Origin: Luteimonas vadosa
GTDB taxonomy: Bacteria; Pseudomonadota; Gammaproteobacteria; Xanthomonadales; Xanthomonadaceae
Direction: 5' to 3'
DNA length: 64,000 nucleotides
Assembly (NCBI RefSeq): GCF_039543545.1
Contig: NZ_BAABJY010000001.1
Location: 744,001 to 808,000 of the forward strand
The notes beneath the pieces are model-generated. The model made no database searches. It was not told the DNA's origin and saw nothing but the letters and a program-made list of their open reading frames with translations. Shown here piece by piece: positions 1 through 7,616 of the stretch. The position numbers were made by a program, and so were the translations under genes. The first letter of the stretch is position 1, and each line of letters begins with the position of its first letter.

Positions 1-2
1 CG

Positions 3-332
3 GCATGTGCCGGTCGCGCCTACTTCATCAGCAACGGCGAGCCCCGGCCGGCGCGGGAGATCATCAACGGCCTGTTGCGCGCGGCGGGGGAACAGCCCGT
101 CGACAAGGGGATCCCGTTCACGGTCGCCTACGCAGCGGGCGCGGCGTGCGAGGCGCTGTGGCCGCTGCTGCGGCTCCAAGGCGAGCCGCCGATGACACGC
201 TTCCTTGCCGAGCAGCTGGCGACGACGCATTGGTATGACATGACGCCGGCCCGGCAGGATTTCGGTTACGTCCCCCGGGTCACGATCGACGAAGGACTGG
301 AGCGCCTGGCTGCGGCTTGCGCGAGGGGTTGA
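3..332 (+). CDS. oleD: OleD-like NAD(P)-dependent epimerase/dehydrogenase, 3' end only
   Basis: The reading frame is open from the window edge to TGA 330-332, so only the last 109 residues are present and the Rossmann domain lies outside. The visible part carries a GRAYFISNGEP-type stretch, then a substrate-domain helix, and ends with TPARQDFGYVPRVTIDEGL. That ending is typical of short-chain 3-beta-hydroxysteroid dehydrogenase/epimerase proteins such as OleD, the NADPH-dependent 2-alkyl-3-oxoalkanoate reductase of long-chain olefin synthesis (oleABCD), a pathway known in xanthomonads. The assignment to OleD rather than another family member is inferred from this C-terminus alone. Its last ~30 codons are repeated just downstream. 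Confidence 0.6.
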   Translation, partial: ACAGRAYFISNGEPRPAREIINGLLRAAGEQPVDKGIPFTVAYAAGAACEALWPLLRLQGEPPMTRFLAEQLATTHWYDMTPARQDFGYVPRVTIDEGLERLAAACARG

Positions 333-600
333 ACGCCAACAGCCCCCGGCCGGGCTTGCCTGGCGCGTGGCGACGCGGTGGAGTACACCGCAAGCCTATC
401 CGCAACTTGGCGCGACATGACGCCGGCCCGGCGGGATTTCGGTTACGTCCCCCGGGTCACGATCGACGAAGGACTGGAGCGCCTGGCTGCGGCTTGCGCG
501 AGGGCTTGAACGCCAACAGCCCGCGGACGGGACTGCCGGGCGCGTGGCGACGCGGTGGCGTGCACCGCAGGCCAGCCCTCAGCGCGTCGCGGTTTGACCT
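231..600 (+). repeat. 177-bp tandem duplication of the oleD 3' end
   Basis: Bases from about 231 to 407 are repeated from about 408 to 590, offset exactly 177 bp (stop codons at 330-332 and 507-509). The first ~100 bases of the two copies differ at only two positions; the tails past the stop codon are more diverged. The second copy keeps the frame for the last ~29 residues and the stop but has no start, so it is a gene remnant. A third, very short resemblance begins near 599 (TGACGCCCGCCCGGC). The stretch 333-657 holds no gene other than this remnant. Confidence 0.85.
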
Positions 601-646
601 GACGCCCGCCCGGCATGGTGTCCGGAGGCGGCGCGAGGCGCGCCGC

Positions 647-652
647 TACAAT
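647..652 (+). promoter_or_regulatory. Putative -10 box (TACAAT) of a leaderless ubiJ transcript
   Basis: TACAAT lies five bases before the ubiJ ATG, so a transcript starting at the usual distance would begin at or next to the start codon. No good -35 hexamer and no Shine-Dalgarno sequence are visible. The reading is inference from spacing. Confidence 0.35.
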
Positions 653-657
653 GCGGC

Positions 658-1329
658 ATGCCCGAGGCCACCGCCCATCCGTTCGACGACCTGAAGCCCG
701 CCGCCGGCCGCGCGCTCGAGGCCGCGCTCAACCGTGCGCTCGCGCTGGACACGGACACCCGCGCGCAGCTCGCTCGCCTGGAGGGGCGCCGGATCGCATT
801 GCACCTGGCGTCGCCACCGCTGGCGCTGCAGCTGACGGTCGACGATGGGCGATTGCGCGTGGGGCCGGTGCCAGGATCCGAGGCGGCCCCCGATTTGGCC
901 GTGCGCAGCACGCTCGGGGGATTGCTGTCGCAGGTCTCGAGCCTGCTGGGCGGACGCGGCCCGCGCGCCGGCGCGCCGCCAGCCGGTCGCCTCCGGATCG
1001 AGGGCGACGCCGAGCTCGCGCAGCAATTGCAACGCCTCGCCACGGGTTTCGACCCCGACTGGCAGCAGCCCTTCGCCGCGGTGTTCGGCGACGTGATCGG
1101 CGTGCAGGTCGCCAACGGCGTGGCGTCGGCGCTGCGCCAGGCCCGGGTCGCGGGTGCCGAGTTGGCCGGTACGGCTGCCGAATACGTGGTCGAGGAGTCG
1201 CGGGACGTCGTCGGCCGGGACGAATTGAACGCCTTCCACGACGACGTCGACGCCGTGCGCGACGACGTCGACCGCCTGGCCGCGCGCGTGGCCCGCCTGC
1301 AGCGGGCCGGCGGGGAGGACGCCCGGTGA
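658..1329 (+). CDS. ubiJ: Ubiquinone biosynthesis accessory factor UbiJ (SCP2 domain)
   Basis: A 223-residue protein that resembles UbiJ, the SCP2/sterol-carrier-domain lipid-binding factor of the aerobic ubiquinone (Ubi) complex, which holds polyprenylated intermediates in the cytosol. The SCP2-like part covers residues ~15-130 (segments RIALHLASPPLALQL and GRLRIEGDAELAQQLQRL); the C-terminus (~170-218) is a charged, coiled-coil-like helix. Its stop overlaps the start of ubiB (GTGA at 1326-1329), so the two are translationally coupled, matching the ubiJ-ubiB order of related genomes. ubiE is not adjacent. UbiK, its known partner, is encoded at 19771-20058. Confidence 0.85.
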   Translation: MPEATAHPFDDLKPAAGRALEAALNRALALDTDTRAQLARLEGRRIALHLASPPLALQLTVDDGRLRVGPVPGSEAAPDLAVRSTLGGLLSQVSSLLGGRGPRAGAPPAGRLRIEGDAELAQQLQRLATGFDPDWQQPFAAVFGDVIGVQVANGVASALRQARVAGAELAGTAAEYVVEESRDVVGRDELNAFHDDVDAVRDDVDRLAARVARLQRAGGEDAR

Positions 1330-2981
1330 CCGGAATCGCGCGCGCGCTGCGCATCGGCCGCGTCCTGCTGCGCTACCGCCTCGACGACCTGCTCGACGGC
1401 ACGCCCGCCGAACGCTGGCTGCGGTTGATGCGGCCGTTCGTGCCGAGTGCGTCGGCCGAGATCGCCGCGCAGTCGCGCGGCGCGCGCCTGCGGCTGGCAC
1501 TGCAGGAACTGGGCCCGATCTTCGTCAAGTTCGGGCAGATCCTGTCGACCCGGCGCGACCTGGTGCCGCGGGACGTGGCCGACGAACTGTCGTTGCTGCA
1601 GGACAGCGTGGCGCCGTTCGACGGGGGCAAGGCCAGGGCGATCGTCGAGGAACAGCTCGGCCGCCCGGTCTCGGAGGCGTTCGCGCATTTCGACGTCGAG
1701 CCGCTGGCTTCGGCGTCGATCGCCCAGGTGCACCCGGCCACCCTGGCCGACGGGCGCGAGGTGGTGGTCAAGGTCCTGCGGCCGGGTGTCGAGGCGCAGG
1801 TCGCCGAGGACGTGTCCCTGCTGTCCAGCATCGCGGCGCTGGTCGACCGCACCCATCCGGCTGCCGACAAGATCCGTCCGCGCGAGATCGTCAAGGAAGT
1901 CCGGGCCACGCTCGCCGCGGAACTCGACCTGCAGCGCGAAGGGGCGAACGCGTCGGTCATCCGCCGCTTCTGGCTCGATTCCCCGGACCTGTACGTCCCC
2001 GAGGTGATCTGGAGCCACACCGCCGAACGCGTGCTCACGCTCGAACGCGTGCACGGCATCCCCAGCGACGACATCGATGCGCTCGATGCCGCAGGGATCG
2101 ACCGCAAGGCGCTGGCGGCCAAGGGCGTTCGCGTGTTCTACACGCAGGTGTTCCGCGATAACTTCTTCCACGCCGATGCCCATGCCGGGAACATCTGGGT
2201 CGACGCCACGCGCAAGGACAACCCGCGCTTCATCGCCATCGACTTCGGCATCGTCGGCCAGCTCTCCAGCGAGGACCAGTACTACCTCGCCGAGAACTTC
2301 ATGGCGATCTTCAACCGCGACTACCGTCGCATCGCCGAGTTGCACGTGCAGGCCGGCTGGATGCCCGCGCACATCCGCATCGACGAACTGGAGGCCGCGG
2401 CGCGCGCGGTCTGCGAGCCGTACTTCACCCGTCCGTTGTCGGAGATCTCGCTGGCCGAGGTGCTGGTCAAGCTGTTCCGCACGGCGCAGCGCTACGAGCT
2501 CACGCTGCAGCCGCAACTGATCCTGCTGCAGAAGACCCTGCTCAACATCGAGGGCGTCGGCCGGCTGCTCGATCCCAAGCTGGATATCTGGGCGGTCGCC
2601 AAGCCGGTGCTCGAGAAGATTCTGGTCGAGCGCTACAGCCCGCAGCGCCTGGCCAACGAGTTCCGCAAGCGGCTCCCGGAAATGGTCACGCACGCCCCGG
2701 AAATGCCGCGCCTGTTGCACGCGTGGCTGACCCAGCAGGTCGAAGGCCGCCACGAAATGCGGATGCGCTCTCGCGACCTGGCGGAGCTGGCGCGGGTGGC
2801 CAGGGACGGACAACGCCGCACCGTCGCGGCCATCCTCGGGACGGGCCTGCTGGTCGTGGCCGCCGTGCTTTATGGGCTCGATGCCGGCGGGCCCCGCGTG
2901 GGCGATGTCCCGGCAGCGGCCTGGATCGCCGGCCTGGGCGGCCTCTGGGCGCTGCTGGCCGCCTGGCCGCGTGCGCGCTGA
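1326..2981 (+). CDS. ubiB: ABC1-family ATPase/kinase-like UbiB
   Basis: A 551-residue ABC1/UbiB-family protein needed for aerobic ubiquinone synthesis. The atypical kinase fold is recognisable: the family signature KFGQ at residues 68-71, the lysine in VVVKVLRPG, the catalytic-loop motif HADAHAGN near residue 283, and DFG near 306. Two hydrophobic C-terminal helices (about 502-520 and 528-546) should anchor it in the inner membrane, as known for UbiB. It starts at GTG 1326, overlapping the ubiJ stop by four bases. Family members have ATPase activity; no protein-kinase role is implied. Confidence 0.93.
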   Translation: MTGIARALRIGRVLLRYRLDDLLDGTPAERWLRLMRPFVPSASAEIAAQSRGARLRLALQELGPIFVKFGQILSTRRDLVPRDVADELSLLQDSVAPFDGGKARAIVEEQLGRPVSEAFAHFDVEPLASASIAQVHPATLADGREVVVKVLRPGVEAQVAEDVSLLSSIAALVDRTHPAADKIRPREIVKEVRATLAAELDLQREGANASVIRRFWLDSPDLYVPEVIWSHTAERVLTLERVHGIPSDDIDALDAAGIDRKALAAKGVRVFYTQVFRDNFFHADAHAGNIWVDATRKDNPRFIAIDFGIVGQLSSEDQYYLAENFMAIFNRDYRRIAELHVQAGWMPAHIRIDELEAAARAVCEPYFTRPLSEISLAEVLVKLFRTAQRYELTLQPQLILLQKTLLNIEGVGRLLDPKLDIWAVAKPVLEKILVERYSPQRLANEFRKRLPEMVTHAPEMPRLLHAWLTQQVEGRHEMRMRSRDLAELARVARDGQRRTVAAILGTGLLVVAAVLYGLDAGGPRVGDVPAAAWIAGLGGLWALLAAWPRAR

Positions 2982-3038
2982 GGCACGCATCGCGATGTCA
3001 CGGCCCCGCGGGCAATCGCGGCGCGGCGGGCGCGTAAC

Positions 3039-4481
3039 ATGTCGGCGCCTGCACACCGGGCACGCCTCGCCATGAACGCCGCGCAGATGCCAGCCCGTAC
3101 CCGCCTGGTGCCGATCCTCGTCGGAGGGTTGATCGCACTGGCCATGTCGGCACTCACGGGAATCCTCCTGTACTACGTCGACGCGAAGGCCGAGCTGGAG
3201 GCATCGAGCCGGGCCTACGCCGTGCTGGCGGAAGTCCGCGACCAGATCGACCGCCGGCTGGAAACCGCCCTGGCGGTGCCCGAGACGCTGGCCGCGGTGA
3301 TCGCGGCCGAGGAGCGGATCGACGACAAGGCCTTCAATGCCATCGCCGCGCGGCTGATCCGCGCCAATCCATCCATTCGCAACGTGGCGCTTGCGCCGGG
3401 CGGCGTCATCTCCGCGATCCACCCGGTCCGCGGCAACGAAGCGGCGCTGGGCCTGCGCTACGCGGACGTGCCGGCGCAGAACGCCGCGGTCCTGCGCGCG
3501 ATCCGGACGCGACGCACCGTGATCGCCGGACCGCTGGAGCTGGTGCAGGGCGGCACCGGGTTGTTGAGCCGGACGCCGGTGTTCCTGCGCGACAGCGAAG
3601 GCGAGGACACGCGCTATTGGGGCATCGTCGCCCTGGCAGTGGATACCGACCAGCTGTTCGAGGACATCCGCCAGATCGCCGATCGCACCGGCTTCTCGAT
3701 CGGCGTCAGGCGCGCCCCCCGTGCCGGCAGCCCCGGGATGCCCGTGGCCGGCAGCCCGGAGGTGTTTTCAGGCCCCCCCGTCACCATGCTGTATTCGCTG
3801 CCCGGCGGCGACCGTTGGGAACTGGGCGCCATGCCGCAAGGCGGATGGCAGTCCGTGGAGGGGATCCCGGGCATCCTGCGCGCGTTGCTGTACCTGCTGC
3901 CGCTGGTGCTTGGCTGGATCGCCTACCGGGTGGTGGCCAGCCGCTACCGGAACCAGGAGCTGGCGCGCCGCGATCCGCTTACCGGCCTCGCCAACCGGAA
4001 GTCCTTCGACTACCAGTTGCGCGGCCTGCTGCAAGGCAAGCCTCGAAGCTGCGCGCTGGTGCTGATCGACCTGGACGGTTTCAAGCCGGTCAACGACACG
4101 CACGGACACTCCGCCGGCGACACGGCGCTGCGGGAAGTGGCCGAACGACTGCGCAACCTGATCCGTGGCACCGATGTCGTGTACCGGCTGGGCGGCGACG
4201 AATTCGCGATCCTGTTGCAGGACGTCAAGTCCGACCAGCACATGGTCAACCTCGCCAAGCGGGCGATCGCGCGGATCAAGCAACCGATCGCGCTGGACGG
4301 CGGCCGAGAAACGACCGTCGGCGCCAGCGCCGGTGTCGCGGTGTTCCCCCTTGGCGGCCACCCCGAGCGCGCTTCGGATGTATTCGACCGGGCCGATCGC
4401 GCGCTTTACAGGAGCAAGGCGCAAGGCGGGAATCGCGCGGTGGCGGAGCCTGCGGTCGGATCGACACCCGGCCTGCCATGA
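3039..4481 (+). CDS. Membrane diguanylate cyclase with CHASE sensor (CHASE-GGDEF)
   Basis: A 480-residue protein with an N-terminal membrane helix (about 24-46), a periplasmic CHASE-type domain (about 55-250, including NPSIRNVALAPGGVI and the GNEAALGL segment), a second helix (about 280-300) and a C-terminal GGDEF domain. The active site GGDEF (residues 385-389) is intact, and an RxxD inhibitory site lies five residues before it, so it should make c-di-GMP with product inhibition. The periplasmic ligand is unknown. An alternative start is ATG 3072; neither start has a strong ribosome site. The stop overlaps the truC ATG (ATGA). Confidence 0.9.
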   Translation: MSAPAHRARLAMNAAQMPARTRLVPILVGGLIALAMSALTGILLYYVDAKAELEASSRAYAVLAEVRDQIDRRLETALAVPETLAAVIAAEERIDDKAFNAIAARLIRANPSIRNVALAPGGVISAIHPVRGNEAALGLRYADVPAQNAAVLRAIRTRRTVIAGPLELVQGGTGLLSRTPVFLRDSEGEDTRYWGIVALAVDTDQLFEDIRQIADRTGFSIGVRRAPRAGSPGMPVAGSPEVFSGPPVTMLYSLPGGDRWELGAMPQGGWQSVEGIPGILRALLYLLPLVLGWIAYRVVASRYRNQELARRDPLTGLANRKSFDYQLRGLLQGKPRSCALVLIDLDGFKPVNDTHGHSAGDTALREVAERLRNLIRGTDVVYRLGGDEFAILLQDVKSDQHMVNLAKRAIARIKQPIALDGGRETTVGASAGVAVFPLGGHPERASDVFDRADRALYRSKAQGGNRAVAEPAVGSTPGLP

Positions 4482-5230
4482 ACGGCACCGCCGGACCCGT
4501 TGCCCTGGAACGCTTGCCCGTGTGCCACGAGGACCCCGACTTCGCGGTCGTGGCGAAGCCCGCCGGCCTGATGGTGCACGACAGCGCGCTGGCGCGTGGC
4601 GAGACCGATTTCGCGGCCGACCGGCTGCGCACGCAGTTCGGTCGGCCGGTCTTCCTGGTCCACCGGCTGGATCGTGCGACCAGTGGCTGCCTGCTGCTCG
4701 CCTTCAACCGCGAAACCGCCTCCGCACTCGGCAAGACCTTGATGGCCGGCGGAGTCGACAAGCGATACCTCGCCGTGTGCCGGGGGTGGCCTGCCGACGA
4801 TCGTTTCAGCATCGACCATCCCCTCGACGGCGGCCCCGGGAAACCGGAACGAAAGCCGGCATTGACGCACTTCGAGTGCCTCGCGCGGACCGAGCTGGCG
4901 GTGCCGTCGGCGCAGTTCCCGAGTTCGCGCTACGCGCTGCTGCGGGCGAGTCCCGCGACCGGACGGTTCCGCCAGATCCGCCGCCACCTCAAGCACGCCT
5001 CGCACCACCTGGTCGGCGACACCAGCCACGGCGATGGTCGCCACAACCGCACCTTCCGCGCGCTGGGCATCCATCGCATGCTGCTGCATGCCGAACGCCT
5101 GCGCTTCCCGCATCCGCATGGCGGCGAGCCGGTCGATGCAGTCGCGCCGATGGACGGGGGTTTCGCACGTGCGATGGCGCTGTTCCGCGCGTCGTCGACG
5201 GCGAACACCGCCGACGCGCTACCCGGTTGA
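4478..5230 (+). CDS. truC: tRNA pseudouridine(65) synthase TruC
   Basis: A 250-residue RluA-family pseudouridine synthase. The catalytic motif HRLDRATSG contains the nucleophilic Asp. The segment GDTSHGDGRHNRTFR resembles TruC, which modifies U65 of certain tRNAs, more than RluA or RluC, and there is no S4 domain. The start ATG overlaps the stop of the upstream cyclase by four bases, so the genes form one transcription unit although their functions are unrelated. Subfamily assignment is from the SHGD..HN signature and length. Confidence 0.85.
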   Translation: MNGTAGPVALERLPVCHEDPDFAVVAKPAGLMVHDSALARGETDFAADRLRTQFGRPVFLVHRLDRATSGCLLLAFNRETASALGKTLMAGGVDKRYLAVCRGWPADDRFSIDHPLDGGPGKPERKPALTHFECLARTELAVPSAQFPSSRYALLRASPATGRFRQIRRHLKHASHHLVGDTSHGDGRHNRTFRALGIHRMLLHAERLRFPHPHGGEPVDAVAPMDGGFARAMALFRASSTANTADALPG

Positions 5231-5411
5231 CAACGCGCTGACGGTCGGCGGGCCATCGCCGCAATTCCCGCCGCGCGGTCCTGCACGCTGCTGATGCGGA
5301 GCGGGGCGCGCTAACGACAGTTGGCATGGGCGGGCACGCTCGACACCGGCCCGGAGCCGGCACCGCAATCCGCGTGGCGTGCGCGCGAAATCCGGGCGAC
5401 AGGCACTCCCC

Positions 5412-5417
5412 TACAAT
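5412..5417 (+). promoter_or_regulatory. Putative -10 box (TACAAT) close to the arfB start
   Basis: TACAAT lies six bases before the arfB ATG (5424), the spacing expected for a leaderless transcript. A short CAGGG just before the ATG could instead be a weak ribosome site. No clear -35 element is visible. Confidence 0.3.
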
Positions 5418-5423
5418 CAGGGC

Positions 5424-5843
5424 ATGCTCCGGATCGCGGACAACTGCAGCATTCCCGACGACGAACTGGTCGAGCGCTTCGTGCGTGCGTCCGGCCCGGG
5501 CGGGCAGAACGTCAACAAGGTGGCGACCGCCGTGGAGTTGCGCTTCGACGTCGCCGGCTCGCCGTCGCTGGACGAGGCCGTGCGCAGTCGCCTGCTCGCT
5601 CGGCGCGATCGCAGGCTGACCGACGAGGGGGTCTTCGTGGTCAATGCGCAGCGCTTCCGCACCCAGGAACGCAACCGGGAGGACGCACGGGAGCGCCTGG
5701 CGGCCTTCATCGCGGCCGGGTTGCGCGTGCCCAAGCGCAGGATCGCCACGCGCCCCGGGCGCGCCGCCAAGCAGCGACGCCTCGACGAGAAGCGCGTGCG
5801 TAGTACGATCAAGCGCGGCCGCGGCCGCCCCGAATGGGATTGA
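5424..5843 (+). CDS. arfB: Alternative ribosome-rescue factor B (peptidyl-tRNA hydrolase)
   Basis: A 139-residue class-I release-factor-like protein with the catalytic GGQ motif in GPGGQNVNKVATAVELRF near residues 24-41 and a basic C-terminal tail (about 105-136, rich in Lys and Arg). In ArfB (YaeJ) that tail enters the empty mRNA channel of stalled ribosomes while GGQ hydrolyses the peptidyl-tRNA. Absence of a codon-recognition domain separates it from PrfA/PrfB. The ATG at 5424 gives the expected length; an upstream in-frame ATG at 5379 would add 15 residues unlike the family. Confidence 0.92.
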   Translation: MLRIADNCSIPDDELVERFVRASGPGGQNVNKVATAVELRFDVAGSPSLDEAVRSRLLARRDRRLTDEGVFVVNAQRFRTQERNREDARERLAAFIAAGLRVPKRRIATRPGRAAKQRRLDEKRVRSTIKRGRGRPEWD

Positions 5844-5867
5844 CGAGGGCGAGGCCGGCGCGCGCGC

Positions 5868-6473
5868 ATGAGCGAACGACACGATGATCCCGTGCTACCC
5901 CTCCCGCCCCGGGCGCCACGGGTGCGGCGCAATCGCCTGGTGCGCTGGCTCGGCCGTACCGTGTTGCGACTCGGGGGCTGGCGCATGGTCGGTGCATTCC
6001 CGGATGTCCCGAGGCTGGTGCTGATCGGCGCCCCGCATTCGTCCAACTGGGACGGCATCTGGGGATTCGCCGCGAAGATGGCGCTGGGCCTGGACATCAA
6101 GATCCTCGGCAAGCGCGAGTTGTTCTGGTGGCCGCTCGGGGCGTTGCTGCGGCGGCTGGGCGTCATCGAGGTGGACCGCGGCGTATCCAGCGGCGTCGTG
6201 GGCCAGATTGCGGCGCTCATGGTCGCAAGTGACAAATTTTGGCTGGGATTGGCCCCCGAGGGCACCCGGAAGCCGGTTGCCCGCTGGAAGCCGGGCTTCT
6301 GGCGGATCGCGCGGGAAGCCAACGTTCCCATCCTGCCGGTGTACTTCCATTACCCGGAGCGGACCATCGGCGTTGGGGACCTGTTCTGGCCCGGCGAGAG
6401 CCTGGACGCCGATCTGGCCAGGCTCAGGGCGTGGTACCAGCCCTGGCAGGGGAAGCATCACGGCGCGACCTGA
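5868..6473 (+). CDS. 1-acyl-glycerol-3-phosphate acyltransferase-like protein (PlsC family)
   Basis: A 201-residue lysophospholipid acyltransferase-family protein. The catalytic HxxxxD motif is HSSNWD near residue 57 and the glycerophosphate-binding motif is PEGTRK near residue 132. The N-terminus is basic with only modest hydrophobic stretches, so it is probably peripheral to the membrane. Compact ~200-residue relatives without the usual PlsC membrane helices are common in proteobacteria and their acceptors are mostly unknown. It lies 24 bases after arfB and just before the polysaccharide locus; whether its substrate is a lipid or a glycan precursor cannot be told. Confidence 0.8.
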   Translation: MSERHDDPVLPLPPRAPRVRRNRLVRWLGRTVLRLGGWRMVGAFPDVPRLVLIGAPHSSNWDGIWGFAAKMALGLDIKILGKRELFWWPLGALLRRLGVIEVDRGVSSGVVGQIAALMVASDKFWLGLAPEGTRKPVARWKPGFWRIAREANVPILPVYFHYPERTIGVGDLFWPGESLDADLARLRAWYQPWQGKHHGAT

Positions 6474-6587
6474 TGGCGGCCATGCCGACCTGCCGCGCGT
6501 CGTTGACGCTCATGGCACAGGATTTGCGTGCGAATCATGACCTGCGTCACAGTAGCGCGGCAATCAGCGAACAAGGGTACCGAACGG

Positions 6588-7616
6588 ATGCATATTCTGA
6601 TCACGGGGGGCGCGGGTTTCATCGGCTCGCACTTGGTCGACCTGCACATGGCGCGGGGCGACCAGGTGCATGTGGTCGACGATCTTTCCACGGGCGTGCG
6701 CGCCAACCTCGCCGCGCACGAGGACCAGCCGAACTTCCGCTTCGACGAGGCGGACGTCCTGACCTGGGACCAGCTCGACCGAGTGGTCGGCTGGGCCGAC
6801 CGCATCTACCACCTGGCCGCCGTGGTGGGCGTGTACCGCGTCATCGCCGAGCCGACCAAGGTGCTGGCAACGAACATCGCGGGTTGCGAGCGCCTGTTGC
6901 GCGCGGCGCGCGACGGCGGCTGGAAGCCGCAGGTGGTGCTGGCCTCGAGTTCGGAAGTCTACGGGCACAACGACGAGCACATCCTCCACGAGGACCAGGA
7001 GCTGACGGTGAGCACGCGCGCGGGCACGCGCTGGGGCTATTCGGTGAGCAAGATCGCCGACGAGGCGCTGGGCCTGTCGTACTCGCAGCGCTTCGGCATA
7101 CCGGCGGTGATCTCGCGCTTCTTCAATACCGTCGGACCCCGGCAGATCGGCCGCTACGGCATGGTCGTGCCGCGGTTCGTCGCCCAGGCGGTGCGCAACG
7201 AACCGATCACGGTCTTCGGAGGCGGCGCGCAGACGCGTTCGTTCTGCGACGTACGCGACACGGTGGTCGCGCTCGATGCCATGGCGACCAGCTCGGGACG
7301 CGAAACGCACATCGTTAACGTCGGCAACGATCGCGAGATCAGCATCCGCGACCTGGCGGACCTGGTGATCCAGCGCGCCGGCAGCAGCTCCACGATCAAG
7401 GACGTCGCGCTGCGCGAGGCATACGGGGAGGACTTCGAGGACATCCGGCGCCGCCGCCCGGACTTGTCAAAGCTGCGCGGGATGACCGGCTTCGAGCATC
7501 GTTTTACGTTGGAACAGACGATCGACGACCTGATCGACGTCGAACGCAGGAAACTCGAAGGGGGAAACGATGGCCACTGCACCTTGGTTCGTAATCAGTC
7601 CGAACGCGCTGCTTAG
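6588..7616 (+). CDS. NAD-dependent nucleotide-sugar epimerase/dehydratase
   Basis: A 342-residue extended short-chain dehydrogenase. It has the N-terminal NAD-binding GGAGFIGSH motif (residues 7-15), the active-site Tyr/Lys pair in YSVSK, and a SSSEVYG segment that supplies the catalytic Ser/Thr. It resembles UDP-glucose/UDP-GlcNAc 4-epimerases and related sugar-nucleotide enzymes. Its end overlaps the next gene, a polymerising glycosyltransferase, by 47 bases, so it most likely supplies that enzyme's activated sugar. The exact sugar cannot be read from sequence. The ATG 6588 puts the Rossmann motif at the N-terminus. Confidence 0.85.
   Translation: MHILITGGAGFIGSHLVDLHMARGDQVHVVDDLSTGVRANLAAHEDQPNFRFDEADVLTWDQLDRVVGWADRIYHLAAVVGVYRVIAEPTKVLATNIAGCERLLRAARDGGWKPQVVLASSSEVYGHNDEHILHEDQELTVSTRAGTRWGYSVSKIADEALGLSYSQRFGIPAVISRFFNTVGPRQIGRYGMVVPRFVAQAVRNEPITVFGGGAQTRSFCDVRDTVVALDAMATSSGRETHIVNVGNDREISIRDLADLVIQRAGSSSTIKDVALREAYGEDFEDIRRRRPDLSKLRGMTGFEHRFTLEQTIDDLIDVERRKLEGGNDGHCTLVRNQSERAA

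Noticed and set aside
579..3422. A 947-codon open frame on the minus strand across ubiJ-ubiB
   Set aside because: It opposes two well-supported genes, has Arg/Gly/His-rich composition typical of high-GC antisense frames, and no recognisable domain.
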